64,000 nt of DNA from JBEDUK01 sp963781595 (GTDB lineage Bacteria > Actinomycetota > UBA4738), in the NCBI GenBank assembly GCA_963781595.1, contig CAWAGG010000006.1, positions 2,356,001 to 2,420,000 of the forward strand, written 5' to 3'. The notes beneath the pieces are model-generated. The model was not told the origin of the DNA, did no database searches, and was given only the letters and a program-made list of their open reading frames with translations. This document shows, piece after piece, positions 8,838-18,028 of the stretch (its first letter is position 1; each line of letters starts with the position of its first letter). Made by a program: the position numbers and the translations under genes.

Positions 8838-10437
8838 TCAGTCGGGCCTGTCGGGCGGGCCCCACCCGCCTCCGCCCGGCGTCTCGACGACGAGGACGTC
8901 GCCCTCGAGGAGCTCGACCGTCGCCTTCGCCGGGAGGTCGGTTCCCCGGCTCCCGTCGCTGCGGATGAGGGTGTTGCGCCCCGGCGCCCCCGGCTCTCCG
9001 CCCGCCAACCCCCACGGCGGGTGGCGGCGGCGTTCGGTCAGCAGCGACGCGACCGCCCTCGGCGTGAGCACCATGTAGGAGCGGCGCACGCCGTCACCGC
9101 CCCGCCATCGGCCGGCGCCGCCCGTGCCGTCGCGCAGGCGGTACTCGACGATGCGCAGCGGGTACGCGGCCTCGAGCGCCTCGATCGGGGTGTTGAGGGT
9201 GTTCGTCATGTGGGTGTGGACGCCGCTCATCCCGTCCCGGTCGGGCCGCGCGCCCTGCCCGCCGGCCAGCGTCTCGTAGTAGGAGAAGGCCGCGCCCGAA
9301 CGCGGGTCGAGGCCGCCGATCAGCACGTTGTTCATGGTCCCCTGCGACGCCGCCGGGATCCGGTCGGGGAGCGCGGTCGCGAGCGCCCGGAGCAGGACGT
9401 CTACGATGCGCTGCGACGTCTCCACGTTGCCGGCCGCCACGGCGGCCGGCGGGAGCGGGTTCACGAGCGATCCGACCGGGGCCACGACCGTGAGCGGCCG
9501 GTGCGCGCCCGCGTTCGCCGGGATGTCCGGGTCGGTGACGGCGCGCAGGACGAACGAGCAGGCGGAGACCGTGACGGCGAACGGCGCGTTGACGCTGCCG
9601 AGCGCCTGCGGCGCGGTTCCGTCGAAGTCCATCGTGACGGTGTCCCCGTCGACCGTGACCGCGGCGCGGATCGGGAGGTCCGCTTCGACCACGCCGTCGC
9701 CCTCCATGACGTCCTCGGCACGGAAGACGCCGTCCGGGATCCGGCCGATCGCGGCCCGCATCGACCGCTCGGCGTGGTCCTGCGTGGCGCGCATCGCGTC
9801 GAACAGCAGCTTCGGTCCGAGCCGGTCGCAGAGCTCACCGAGGCGCGCCGAGGGCCGGTGGTTCGCGGCGGCCTGGGCCCGGAGGTCGCCGGTGCGCTCG
9901 TCCGGCGTCCTGGAGTTGGCCAGCAGGAGGGCCACCAGGTCGGGCTGCTCGGCGCCACCCCGCCATGCGCGTACGGGGGGGATGCGCAGGCCCTCCTGGA
10001 AGATCTCGGTGGCGCCGGCCGGCATCGATCCGGGCGCCGACCCACCCACGTCCGCGTGGTGGGCGCGGTTGACGGCGTAGCCGAGCAGCAGGCTGTCCCG
10101 ATGGATCGGCGCGACGAGCGTCCAGTCGGGCAGGTGCGTTCCCCCGGCGAACGGATCCGAGAGGAGCACCTGATCCCCGGGCTCCAGGGACGGGAACGCC
10201 TCGAGCGCCGCGCGCAGCGACGCCGGCATCGACCCGAGGTGGACGGGGATGTGCTCGGCCTGTGCCACGAGCTCGCCAGCCCGGATCGAACACCGCCGTC
10301 GAACAGTCCACCCGCTCCTTGATGTTCGGCGACGACGCGGTGCGGCGTAGAACGACCCCCGCCTCCTCCGCGATCCCGACGAGGGCGTGGCGCGTGACCT
10401 CCAGGGTGATCGGGTCGACGTCAGGCGCGTTCGGCAT
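8838..10437 (-). CDS. hyuB: Hydantoinase B / oxoprolinase family protein (frameshifted)
   Basis: Subunit B of the N-methylhydantoinase / 5-oxoprolinase / acetone carboxylase family, working with HyuA in ATP-dependent ring opening or carboxylation. It starts at the ATG at 10437 with PITLEVTRHALVGIAEEAGV and continues with NIKERVDCSTAVFD. One frame change occurs near 10280, after which AEHIPVHLGSMP and SDPFAGGTHLPDW follow. Removing one base restores GELVAQAEH, the usual join. Further family segments are MDFDGTAPQALGSVNAP, SQGTMNNVLIGG and the glycine-rich C-terminal VETPGGGGWGPP. The corrected length of about 532 residues is normal. Its start overlaps the hyuA stop (TGATG), so the pair is co-translated. 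The exact substrate cannot be read from sequence. Confidence 0.87.
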
Positions 10438-12443
10438 CACGCCTCCCGGAGGATCAGCGTGCCGATCGGGTCCACTTCGCCCCGCTGGCCGGGCAGGACG
10501 ACGCAGGTGGAATCGATGCTTCCGACGATCGCGGGCCCGGCCAGCGCGTCGCCCGCCCCCAGCGCGTCGCGCCGGTAGACGCGGCACGGGACCCGCTCGG
10601 AGCCGATGACCACGGTGCGCTCACCGGCCAGGGCCGCCGCGGCGCCACGACCCGGTGGGACGGTGGGGAGCTCGAAGCCCGACGATGGCCCCTCGGCGCG
10701 CACGTGCATCGTGACCAGCTCGACCGCCGTCCCGCGCTGATCGTAGCCGTAGCGCTCGAGGTGCGTCCGATGGAACGCCTCGACGATCGTGGCGGGGTCC
10801 GCCTGGGGCGTCGCCACGTCCAGCTCGAACGCCTGCCCGGCGTACCGGCAACCGGCCGACCGCTCGGTGCGGGCGGCGGCGTACCCCTGGCCCGCGAGCG
10901 ACCGGTGCGCGTCGTCGCTCAGCTCCGCCCAACGGCGGTCGAGGGCGGCGGGATCGGCGCTCGCGAGGTCCGTGAGGCCGGTGCGCGCCAGGTCCACCGC
11001 CACCGGTGCCGTGAGGAGCCCTATGGCCGAGAGCACGCCCGGCGATCTGGGCACGAGGACCGCGCCGCACCCGAGCGCGCGGGACAGCGGGCCCTGCAGG
11101 AGCGGCCCGGCGCCGCCGAAGGCGAGCAGCGCGAACGCGCGTGGATGCTTCCCGCGTTCGACCGAGACCACGCGCAGCGCCCGCGTGATCTGCGCCTCCG
11201 CGACCCGCACGATGCCGCCGGCGCACGCCTCGAGGGAGAGGCCGAGCTCCACCGCGAGGCGGGCGATCGCGTCGGCGGCCGGGCGTCGGTCCAGGGCGAG
11301 CGAGCCGCCGAGCGGCGACGACGGATCGAGCATCCCGAGGACGAGGAACGCATCGGTCACGGTCGGCTCGACACCCCCGAGCCCGTAGCTGGCGGGCCCG
11401 GGCGTGGCGCCGGCGGAGCGTGGGCCTACGCGCAGGGAGCCGCCCTCGTCGCGCCACGCGACGCTGCCGCCCCCCGACCCGATCGTGTGTATGTCGGTGG
11501 TGGCCACGCCGAACGGGAGCCCGCCGATCGATCCCTCGGCCGTGCGTCCGGGCCGGCCGGCTTCGATCAGCGAGACGTCGGTCGAGGTGCCGCCCATGTC
11601 GAAGCCGATCGCCTCGGGGAAGCCCGAGCTCGCGGCGACGGCAGCGGCGCCCCACGCGCCGGCGGCGGGGCCGGACAGCAGGGTGTGCACCGGGAACCGG
11701 ACCGCCAGCCCGGCGTCGAACGTCCCGCCTCCCGACCGCATCACCTGGACCGTCCCGGGGAGGCCGTGCTCGGCCAAGCTGTCAGCCAGCGTGTCGAGGT
11801 ACCGTCTCATGCCCGGTGTGACGTACGCGTTCAGCACGGTGGTCGAGGCGCGTTCGTACTCCCGGAACACCGGGAGGACCTCCGAGGACACGGACACGTC
11901 GATGCCGCCCGTGGCCCCGGCTAGGGCCGTGGCCACCGAGCGCTCATGTTCCGGTCGCATGAAGGAGTGCAGGAAGCAGATCGCCACGGCCTCGGGCTCC
12001 AGCGCGCGGACCGACGCCGCGACGGCCGCCGGGTCGTCGAGCGGCGTCACGACCTCCCCGTCGACGGCGACGCGTTCGCGCGCTTCGACGACCAGCTCCC
12101 TGGGCACCAGCGGCGGGGTGCGGTCGGCGAACAGGTCGTAGAGCTTCGGGCGCGTCTGGCGCGCGATCTCCAGGAGGTCGCGGAAGCCCTCGGTGACGAC
12201 GAACACGGTCCTGGCGCCGCGCCGCTCCAGCACCGCGTTCGTCGCGACGGTCGTCCCGTGGACGAACCGCTCGATGTCCGCCGGGCCGACGCCCGCGTGG
12301 CCGAGGCCGGCCAGCACGGCCACCGACTGGTCGGACGGGGTCGTCGGGACCTTCGCGACGCGGACGTCGCCGGGCTCCGGACCTGCGACGACGACGTCGG
12401 TGAAGGTCCCGCCCACGTCGACGCCAACATGCCCGGCAACCAT
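10437..12443 (-). CDS. hyuA: Hydantoinase A / oxoprolinase family protein
   Basis: ATP-binding subunit of a hydantoinase/5-oxoprolinase/acetone carboxylase-type enzyme. The start at 12443 gives VAGHVGVDVGGTFTDVVV, the phosphate-1 motif of the actin-like ATPase fold. The second phosphate motif is IGFDMGGTSTDVSL (about residue 270), followed by GSGGGSVAW. The C-terminal region holds FGGAGPL and the family's last domain with GPAIVGSIDSTCVVLPGQ. The length of 668 residues is typical. It diverges from alaS across only 21 bases, sharing a promoter core, and is co-transcribed with hyuB. It interrupts the usual DUF6167-alaS neighbourhood on the opposite strand, which suggests a later insertion. Confidence 0.93.
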   Translation of the reverse strand: MVAGHVGVDVGGTFTDVVVAGPEPGDVRVAKVPTTPSDQSVAVLAGLGHAGVGPADIERFVHGTTVATNAVLERRGARTVFVVTEGFRDLLEIARQTRPKLYDLFADRTPPLVPRELVVEARERVAVDGEVVTPLDDPAAVAASVRALEPEAVAICFLHSFMRPEHERSVATALAGATGGIDVSVSSEVLPVFREYERASTTVLNAYVTPGMRRYLDTLADSLAEHGLPGTVQVMRSGGGTFDAGLAVRFPVHTLLSGPAAGAWGAAAVAASSGFPEAIGFDMGGTSTDVSLIEAGRPGRTAEGSIGGLPFGVATTDIHTIGSGGGSVAWRDEGGSLRVGPRSAGATPGPASYGLGGVEPTVTDAFLVLGMLDPSSPLGGSLALDRRPAADAIARLAVELGLSLEACAGGIVRVAEAQITRALRVVSVERGKHPRAFALLAFGGAGPLLQGPLSRALGCGAVLVPRSPGVLSAIGLLTAPVAVDLARTGLTDLASADPAALDRRWAELSDDAHRSLAGQGYAAARTERSAGCRYAGQAFELDVATPQADPATIVEAFHRTHLERYGYDQRGTAVELVTMHVRAEGPSSGFELPTVPPGRGAAAALAGERTVVIGSERVPCRVYRRDALGAGDALAGPAIVGSIDSTCVVLPGQRGEVDPIGTLILREA

Positions 12444-12464
12444 GCGCCGGTAGACTAGCCCGCG
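12444..12464. promoter_or_regulatory. Symmetric divergent promoter between hyuA and alaS
   Basis: The 21-base gap between the two start codons contains TAGACTA at 12451-12457. Read rightward it gives TAGACT 8 bases before the alaS ATG; read leftward it gives TAGTCT 8 bases before the hyuA ATG. Both distances fit leaderless transcripts. There is no room for a ribosome binding site on either side. Confidence 0.6.
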
Positions 12465-15122
12465 ATGCAGGCCGACCAGATCCGCAGCCTCTTCCTGAGA
12501 TTCTTCGAGGAGCGTGGGCACCGAGTGGCGCCGTCCTCGTCGTTGATCCCGAACGACCCCACGCTCCTGCTGACGAACGCGGGGATGAACCAGTTCAAGC
12601 CGTACCTGCTCGGGCTGCAGGAGCCACCCTACCCGCGGGCGACGACGTCACAGAAGGTCTTCCGCGCGGTGGACATCGACAACGTCGGTCACACCGACCG
12701 GCATCTCACGTTCTTCGAGATGCTCGGGAACTTCTCCTTCGGCGACTACTTCAAGGAGAAGGCGATCCCTTGGGCGTTCGAGCTGGTGACGAACGGCTAC
12801 GGCATCGAGCCCGATCGTCTGTGGGTGACGGTCTACGAGCACGACGACGATGCGGCTGCGATCTGGGCCGACGCGGTCGGCCTCTCTGCCGAGCGGATCG
12901 TCCGGCGCGGGAGGTTCGACGCGCAGGGCGAGCCGGCGAACTTCTGGTGGATGCACGTCGCGGGACCGTGCGGGCCGTGCTCGGAGATCTTCGTCGACCG
13001 CGGCGCCCGCTACGGTGCGGACGGCGGTCCGAACGTCGATGAGGAACGGTTCTGCGAGATCTGGAACCTCGTGTTCATGCAGGACGAGTGCGACGAACAC
13101 GGCGAGGTCCTGCGGCCGTTGCCGAGGCCGTCGATCGACACCGGATCGTCCCTGGAGCGGGTGGCGATGGTCCTCCAGGACCGCCCGACCGTCTTCGAGA
13201 CCGATCTGATGCGTCCCCTCGTGGCCGTCGCGGAGGACCTCACCGGCCACCGGTACGGGCACGACGAACGCGGTGACGTCGCGCTGCGGATCATGGCCGA
13301 GCACGGCCGGGCGACCACGTTCCTGATGGCCGACGGCGTGCTGCCCTCGAACGAGGGACGCGGGTACGTGCTGCGGCGCGAGATCCGCAGATCGGTGACG
13401 TACGCACGGCGGCTCGGCGTCGAGCGCCCGGTCATGGACGCGCTGGTCGCGGCGACGATCGACCGGATGGGCGAGGCGTACCCGGAGCTGAGGGCCAACG
13501 CCGCGTTCGTCCAGCAGGTCGCGGCCTCAGAGGAGGAGCACTTCCTCGCCACGTATCACCGTGGCATGACGATGTTCGAGCAGGAGGTCGCGAGCGCGAA
13601 GGCCGGCGGCACCGGCGTGCTCTCGGGCGAGGCGGTGTTCCGCCTGCACGACACGTTCGGCTTCCAGGAGCAGCTCACGCTCGAGCTGGCGGGGCAGGAG
13701 GGCCTGGCCGTCGACACGGATGCCTACGCCCGCCTGATGGAGGAACAACGCGAGCGCGCGCGGCGCGCTGCCACGAAAGGCGAGTTCGCCGAGGGCGCGC
13801 TCGGCGAACTGGCGGCCGGCGTCGGGAAGACGGAGTTCGTCGGCTACGAGCACCTCGAGGCGGACGGGGCGATCGCGGGGCTGCTCGTGGACGGTGCCCT
13901 GGCGCAGGTCGCCGGAGAGGGTCAGCAGGTGCGGGTCGTGCTCGACCGGACCCCCTTGTACGCGGAGGGAGGAGGCCAGGTCGGGGACGCCGGCACGATC
14001 AGGACCGCGACCGGGGTCGTGCGCGTCGAGGAGACGAAGCCGGGCCCCGGCGGCACGATCGTGCATCGCGGGGTCGTCGAGTCCGGCGAGGTGCGGGAAG
14101 GCGATGAAGCGCACGCCGAGGTGGACGGCGAGTTCCGGGCAGGGACCGCGCGGGCGCACACGGCGACCCACATCGTCCACCACACGATCCGTCAGATGCT
14201 GGGCGAACATGCGCGCCAGGCCGGCTCGCTGATCAGGCCGGGCGACCTGCGGTTCGACTTCTCGCACTTCGAGGCCGTTCCTCGGGACGCGTTCGAGGAG
14301 ATCGAGTACGTCGCGAACGAGCGGCTGGCTCACGACGACCCGGTCCGCGCGTACGAGACGACGTTCGAGTTCGCGCGGAACGAGGGCGCGATCGCGCTGT
14401 TCGAGGAGAAGTACGGCGACCTCGTGCGCGTCGTCGAGGTCGGCGACTATTCGATCGAGCTGTGCGGCGGGACCCACGTCCATCACACCGGCCAGATCGG
14501 CCTGATCCGGCTGGTCCAGGAGGGCAGTATCGGTTCGGGCCTGAGGCGCCTCGAGGCGCTGGTCGGGGCGGACGCGGTCCGGCGGGTCAACATCGAGCGC
14601 CGCCTCCTGGAGGAGGTCGCCGACGCCCTCGGCGGGGGCGATCCGTCGCAGGCGCCCGAGCGCGCGCGCAAGGCGATCGGCCGGATCAAGCAGCTCGAGA
14701 GCGAGCTGGGACGGATCCGCCGGGCCGAACAGGACCGCGAGGTGAACGCGCTGGTGGCGGCCGCCACGGAGGTCCCGGGCGCGCAGGTGTGGTGGGTGGC
14801 GCGGCGGTACGAGGGGCGTTCGGCCGACGAGTTGCGGGAGATGGCGCTGGCGTTGCGCGGCCGCCTCTCGGGGCGCCCGGCCGCGGCCGTGCTGGGGTCC
14901 CGCAACGATGGCAAGGCCCTCCTGGTCGCGTCGACGACGGACGAGCTCGCCGCGCGCGGCGTGACGGCCGCCGAGCTCCTGGAGGGCGCGGCGAAGGAGA
15001 TCGGCGGCGGCGCCGGGGGCAAGGGTCCGGTCGCGTTCGCCGGCGGTCCGAAGGCCGACGGGCTGGCGGCAGCTGAGGCGGCGGCGCTCGGGCGGTTGGA
15101 AGCGCTGCTGGCCGGTGCCTGA
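12465..15122 (+). CDS. alaS: Alanyl-tRNA synthetase
   Basis: Class II synthetase charging tRNA-Ala, with its own editing domain. The aminoacylation domain begins IRSLFLRFFEERGHRVAPS and has LLTNAGMNQFKPYLLG and FFEMLGNFSFGDYFKEKAI. The variant ATTSQKVFRAVDIDNVG replaces the usual CVRAGGKHNDL-type segment, a form known in actinobacteria. The editing domain has HTATHIVHHTIR and CGGTHVHHTGQIG (HxxxH and CxxxH zinc sites). A C-Ala domain ends the 885-residue protein, which is of normal length. Transcription probably starts at or next to the ATG. It overlaps ruvX by 8 bases. Confidence 0.97.
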   Translation: MQADQIRSLFLRFFEERGHRVAPSSSLIPNDPTLLLTNAGMNQFKPYLLGLQEPPYPRATTSQKVFRAVDIDNVGHTDRHLTFFEMLGNFSFGDYFKEKAIPWAFELVTNGYGIEPDRLWVTVYEHDDDAAAIWADAVGLSAERIVRRGRFDAQGEPANFWWMHVAGPCGPCSEIFVDRGARYGADGGPNVDEERFCEIWNLVFMQDECDEHGEVLRPLPRPSIDTGSSLERVAMVLQDRPTVFETDLMRPLVAVAEDLTGHRYGHDERGDVALRIMAEHGRATTFLMADGVLPSNEGRGYVLRREIRRSVTYARRLGVERPVMDALVAATIDRMGEAYPELRANAAFVQQVAASEEEHFLATYHRGMTMFEQEVASAKAGGTGVLSGEAVFRLHDTFGFQEQLTLELAGQEGLAVDTDAYARLMEEQRERARRAATKGEFAEGALGELAAGVGKTEFVGYEHLEADGAIAGLLVDGALAQVAGEGQQVRVVLDRTPLYAEGGGQVGDAGTIRTATGVVRVEETKPGPGGTIVHRGVVESGEVREGDEAHAEVDGEFRAGTARAHTATHIVHHTIRQMLGEHARQAGSLIRPGDLRFDFSHFEAVPRDAFEEIEYVANERLAHDDPVRAYETTFEFARNEGAIALFEEKYGDLVRVVEVGDYSIELCGGTHVHHTGQIGLIRLVQEGSIGSGLRRLEALVGADAVRRVNIERRLLEEVADALGGGDPSQAPERARKAIGRIKQLESELGRIRRAEQDREVNALVAAATEVPGAQVWWVARRYEGRSADELREMALALRGRLSGRPAAAVLGSRNDGKALLVASTTDELAARGVTAAELLEGAAKEIGGGAGGKGPVAFAGGPKADGLAAAEAAALGRLEALLAGA

Positions 15123-15606
15123 TCCGGGCGGCACGACGGATCCCGCCGATCCTTCCGATGGCCCGGAGCCGGGGCGAGCGGACCCGCAGGGTCGCGTCCT
15201 CGGGCTCGACCTCGGGCAGGCGCGCATCGGGGTCGCGATCTCCGATCCGGATCGCCGGATGGCCGTTCCCATGGGAACCGTTCGGACCGGCCCGCCGGCG
15301 GACGTCGAGACGATCGGCTCGCTGGTCCGCGAGAACGACGTCACCGAGGTCGTGGTCGGTCTGCCGCTGCGGATGTCGGGGCACCGCGGGGACGCGGCCG
15401 TTCGAGCGGAGACCTTCGCGGCGGTGCTCCGCGATGCTCTCCGCGTGCCCGTCGTGCTCCAGGACGAACGGCTGTCGACGGTCGAGGCCGAACGTCGGCT
15501 CGGCGCGGCCGGCGCGTCGGCGCGGGAGCGCCGGCGGGTGGTCGACCGGTCCGCCGCCGCCGTGATCCTCCAGGCGTACCTCGACGGGCTCGGCCGCTCG
15601 GGCTGA
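15115..15606 (+). CDS. ruvX: Putative pre-16S rRNA nuclease / Holliday junction resolvase-like RuvX (YqgF)
   Basis: RNase H-fold nuclease of the YqgF family, needed for 5' maturation of 16S rRNA. It begins at GTG 15115 inside the end of alaS, with a hydrophilic extension of about 27 residues rich in Pro and Asp. The core starts at GRVLGLDLGQARIGVAISD, where the first Asp is catalytic. VVVGLPLRMSG and LQDERLSTVEAERRL (second and third acidic sites) follow, and an Asp in the RRVVDRSAAAVILQAYLD helix completes the set. The order alaS-ruvX-mltG is conserved in actinobacteria. Confidence 0.94.
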   Translation: MPDPGGTTDPADPSDGPEPGRADPQGRVLGLDLGQARIGVAISDPDRRMAVPMGTVRTGPPADVETIGSLVRENDVTEVVVGLPLRMSGHRGDAAVRAETFAAVLRDALRVPVVLQDERLSTVEAERRLGAAGASARERRRVVDRSAAAVILQAYLDGLGRSG

Positions 15607-15615
15607 GACCCCGGG

Positions 15616-15621
15616 TATCCT
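15616..15621 (+). promoter_or_regulatory. -10 box of mltG
   Basis: TATCCT ends 10 bases before the mltG ATG at 15632. The gap (TTCCCACCGG) has no ribosome binding site, so mltG may also be made from a leaderless transcript although it lies downstream of ruvX. Confidence 0.45.
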
Positions 15622-15631
15622 TTCCCACCGG

Positions 15632-16684
15632 ATGCTGGATATCGAACCGGAGACCGACGCCCCGGACGGCCCCCCGAAGGACCGCAAGATCGGGCGGATC
15701 GTGTTGCCGATCCTGATCGTCGTGCTCGTGCTCGCGGCCTTCGGCATGAGCCGGTTCTACTCCTGGGCGACGGGAGCCTCGGGCCCACGAACGGCCGTCG
15801 TGGTCGACGTCCCCGAGGGCGCGACCGGGGCCCAGGTGGCGGACCTGCTCCAAGCGCGCCACGTCATCCGTTCGGCCTTCGGGTTCAAGATCCTGGCCCG
15901 CGTCAAGCACTCGAGCGCCTTCCGGGCCGGGCGCTACGAGATGACGACGAACATGACGGCCTCGGAGGCGCTGACCGCGCTCGAGCAGCCGCCGGTCGTC
16001 CCGCAGGTCCGGTTGACGATCCCCGAGGGGTTCGACGTCGAACAGACGGCCCAGCGCGTCTCGAGCGTGCTCGGGATCCCCGCCGCCGCGTTCCGGACCG
16101 CGGCCACCAGCGGGTCGTTCGAGGTGCCCGGCTACCTCCCGCCGGGAACGCAGACCGTCGAGGGGTTCCTGTTCCCCGACACGTACTTCTTCTTCGACGA
16201 CGCGACCTCGAAGGACGTGATCGACGTCCAGCTCGGTCAGTTCGAGAAGGTGGCGGGCGACCTGCACCTGACTGAGCGGGCGAAGGCGCTCCACCTCACG
16301 CCCTTCCAGGTGGTCATCGTGGCCTCGATGATCGAGGAGGAGGCGAAGTACCAGAAGGACCGCGTTCGGGTGGCCGAGGTGATCTACAACCGGCTCCGCA
16401 AGGGCACACCACTGCAGATCGACGCGACGACGGCCTACGCGGTCGGCAAGCTCGGGCGCAAGCTCACGGCCGCCGACTACCGGTCGAAGAGCCCGTACAA
16501 CACCTACACGCACGTCGGGCTCCCACCGGGGCCCATCTCGAACCCCGGCGAGGACTCCCTGCGGGCCGCGGCGAACCCGGCGACCGGCGACCTCCTCTAC
16601 TACGTCGTGATCGACGCGGCCGGGCACGAGGCGTTCACGGCCTCCTACGACGAGTTCCTGCGCCTCAAGGCGCGCGCCCCGTAG
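15632..16684 (+). CDS. mltG: Endolytic transglycosylase MltG (YceG-like)
   Basis: Membrane-bound lytic transglycosylase that cuts nascent peptidoglycan strands and sets glycan length. A short cytosolic head precedes one transmembrane helix (about residues 24-45, IVLPILIVVLVLAAFGM). A LysM-like subdomain follows, and then the catalytic YceG domain. VASMIEEEAKYQ carries the catalytic Glu. LQIDATTAYAVG and SPYNTYTHVGLPPGPISNPG are family hallmarks. The 350-residue length is normal. In many actinobacteria aroE follows; here the pilus locus does. Confidence 0.95.
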   Translation: MLDIEPETDAPDGPPKDRKIGRIVLPILIVVLVLAAFGMSRFYSWATGASGPRTAVVVDVPEGATGAQVADLLQARHVIRSAFGFKILARVKHSSAFRAGRYEMTTNMTASEALTALEQPPVVPQVRLTIPEGFDVEQTAQRVSSVLGIPAAAFRTAATSGSFEVPGYLPPGTQTVEGFLFPDTYFFFDDATSKDVIDVQLGQFEKVAGDLHLTERAKALHLTPFQVVIVASMIEEEAKYQKDRVRVAEVIYNRLRKGTPLQIDATTAYAVGKLGRKLTAADYRSKSPYNTYTHVGLPPGPISNPGEDSLRAAANPATGDLLYYVVIDAAGHEAFTASYDEFLRLKARAP

Positions 16685-16717
16685 GGCATCGGAGGCGTTC
16701 CGGCCCGCACGCCGGGC

Positions 16718-16779
16718 TCAGGCGAAGGCCGCGCCAGGCTCAAGCATTTCGGGTGTGGTGCCGAAGTCCTCGGGAGACG
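16718..16779 (+). promoter_or_regulatory. Leader element upstream of the pilus locus, copy A
   Basis: This non-coding stretch between mltG and the LC7 gene shares conserved blocks with 22480-22548, upstream of the pilin genes. The blocks are TCAGG (16718), GGCCG (16727), GCTCAAGC (16738), GCCGAA (16760), GGG (16772) and ACG (16777). From GCTCAAGC onward the spacing is identical in both copies. TTCGG (16748-16752) can pair with CCGAA (16761-16765). Whether it acts as RNA or DNA is unknown. Confidence 0.5.
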
Positions 16780-16783
16780 TCGA

Positions 16784-18028
16784 TTGAGCGTGGACTACGC
16801 GGCCGTTGCTGGTTCGATCGTCCTGGGCATCCCAGGCGTTCGGGCATGCCTGGTCGTCTCGGCTGACGGACTGCCCCTCGCGGTCCATCCACCGGCCGAG
16901 GAGGAAGCGGTGATCGGGCTGTGGACCCGGTTGAGCGCCCTGGGAGAGATATCCCGGGGATTCGTGACGGTGCGCACGGAGGTGTGGGCATTCGTGCAGG
17001 GTGAGCGGTACGGCGCGCTGGTGCTGGCGGACCGTTCGGTGCGGCCCGGCCAGGTCCTCGAGCTCGCGGACCAGGCCCTTACCGAGGCCGCCGCGGCGGC
17101 CGTGCTCGCCGGCGGTGCGGATCGCAGGACCGACGTCCGCGAGCCGCGGAGCCCCTCGCAACGTCGCTTCCGTCTGCCGCTGCACCGCGAGGATCGATCG
17201 CCCGATCTCGACCCGATCGCGGAGGCGCTGGCGGCGGACCTGCTCGTGTCCGTCGACGGCTCGGAGGCGGGTGCGGCCGCGATCGGCGCCGCGGGCGTCG
17301 CGGCGCAGACGCTCGAGCCCCGCGTCGAGGAACCTGCGGTGGATGACCCGCCCGGCCCTGAGGTCGTGGCGGTCACCGAACAGCTGATGGAAGCATCCGC
17401 GGCGACGCTCGTCGCGCCCGACGTTCCGGACGTCATCCCGGTGGGCGACGTCGAGAGCGCGGCTACGGACGCGGCCGTCGTCGAGGCGCAACCGACCGTC
17501 GACGTCCCCGACCGCGTCGTCGCCGATGCGGTCGTCGCGGATGTCGTTCCCGAGGCTGAGCCAGGCGTTGCGGAAGCCGTGATCGCCGAGGCGGAGGGCG
17601 TCGCCGCCGAGGTGGAGGCGGTCGCCGAGCTCGAGGCCGGCGGGGTCGTGTCCGTTGAGCCGATGGCGATGGACGTCGAGGCAGAGGCCGTCGCCGTGGA
17701 GCCGGAAGTCGTGGGCGGATCCGTGGCGCCGGAGGACGGCGCCCCGGAGTCCGAGGCCATCGCCGCCGAGACCCAGATGGAGGCGGCCGAGCCCGCGGCC
17801 GACGCAGCGGTTGCCCCGGAGCCGGAGGCCGCGGCGGAGGAGGTGGCCGCGGAGGCCGAGCCCGCACGGGATGCCGCGGCCCTGCCGGAGGACGCGGGCG
17901 ATGCGACCGACGACACGGAGTCGGCGACACCTGCGCCTGAAGGGAGCCCCGCCGGCCAGGTTGACATCATCGCGCTCGCCCGAGAGTTCGCGGGGCTGCT
18001 GAGCGAGCGCGAAGACGGGTCGGCGTAG
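16784..18028 (+). CDS. Roadblock/LC7-domain protein with long acidic tail, first gene of the pilus locus
   Basis: The first 110 or so residues have the Roadblock/LC7 (MglB-like) pattern: IPGVRACLVVSADGLPLAVH, then a helix, then GFVTVRTEVWAFVQGERYGA and a C-terminal helix with LADQALTEAAAAAV. Such proteins regulate small GTPases or act as dimeric scaffolds. The remaining 280-300 residues form a low-complexity region rich in Ala, Glu, Val, Pro and Asp, strongly acidic and probably disordered, with no transmembrane segment. I chose TTG 16784, preceded by GGGAG; GTG 16790 is an alternative. The stop codon abuts pilB, so it probably belongs to the pilus operon. An accessory role in pilus motor control is an inference from position. 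Confidence 0.75.
   Translation: MSVDYAAVAGSIVLGIPGVRACLVVSADGLPLAVHPPAEEEAVIGLWTRLSALGEISRGFVTVRTEVWAFVQGERYGALVLADRSVRPGQVLELADQALTEAAAAAVLAGGADRRTDVREPRSPSQRRFRLPLHREDRSPDLDPIAEALAADLLVSVDGSEAGAAAIGAAGVAAQTLEPRVEEPAVDDPPGPEVVAVTEQLMEASAATLVAPDVPDVIPVGDVESAATDAAVVEAQPTVDVPDRVVADAVVADVVPEAEPGVAEAVIAEAEGVAAEVEAVAELEAGGVVSVEPMAMDVEAEAVAVEPEVVGGSVAPEDGAPESEAIAAETQMEAAEPAADAAVAPEPEAAAEEVAAEAEPARDAAALPEDAGDATDDTESATPAPEGSPAGQVDIIALAREFAGLLSEREDGSA

Noticed and set aside
13527..15788. A 753-codon minus-strand frame opposite alaS-ruvX
   Set aside because: It is the shadow of two well-supported genes and has the Arg/Pro-rich composition of GC-driven false frames.
17331..18020. Tandem DNA repeat or microsatellite in the tail of the LC7 gene
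   Set aside because: The Ala/Glu/Val richness is low complexity at protein level. No repeated DNA unit of constant length could be followed.
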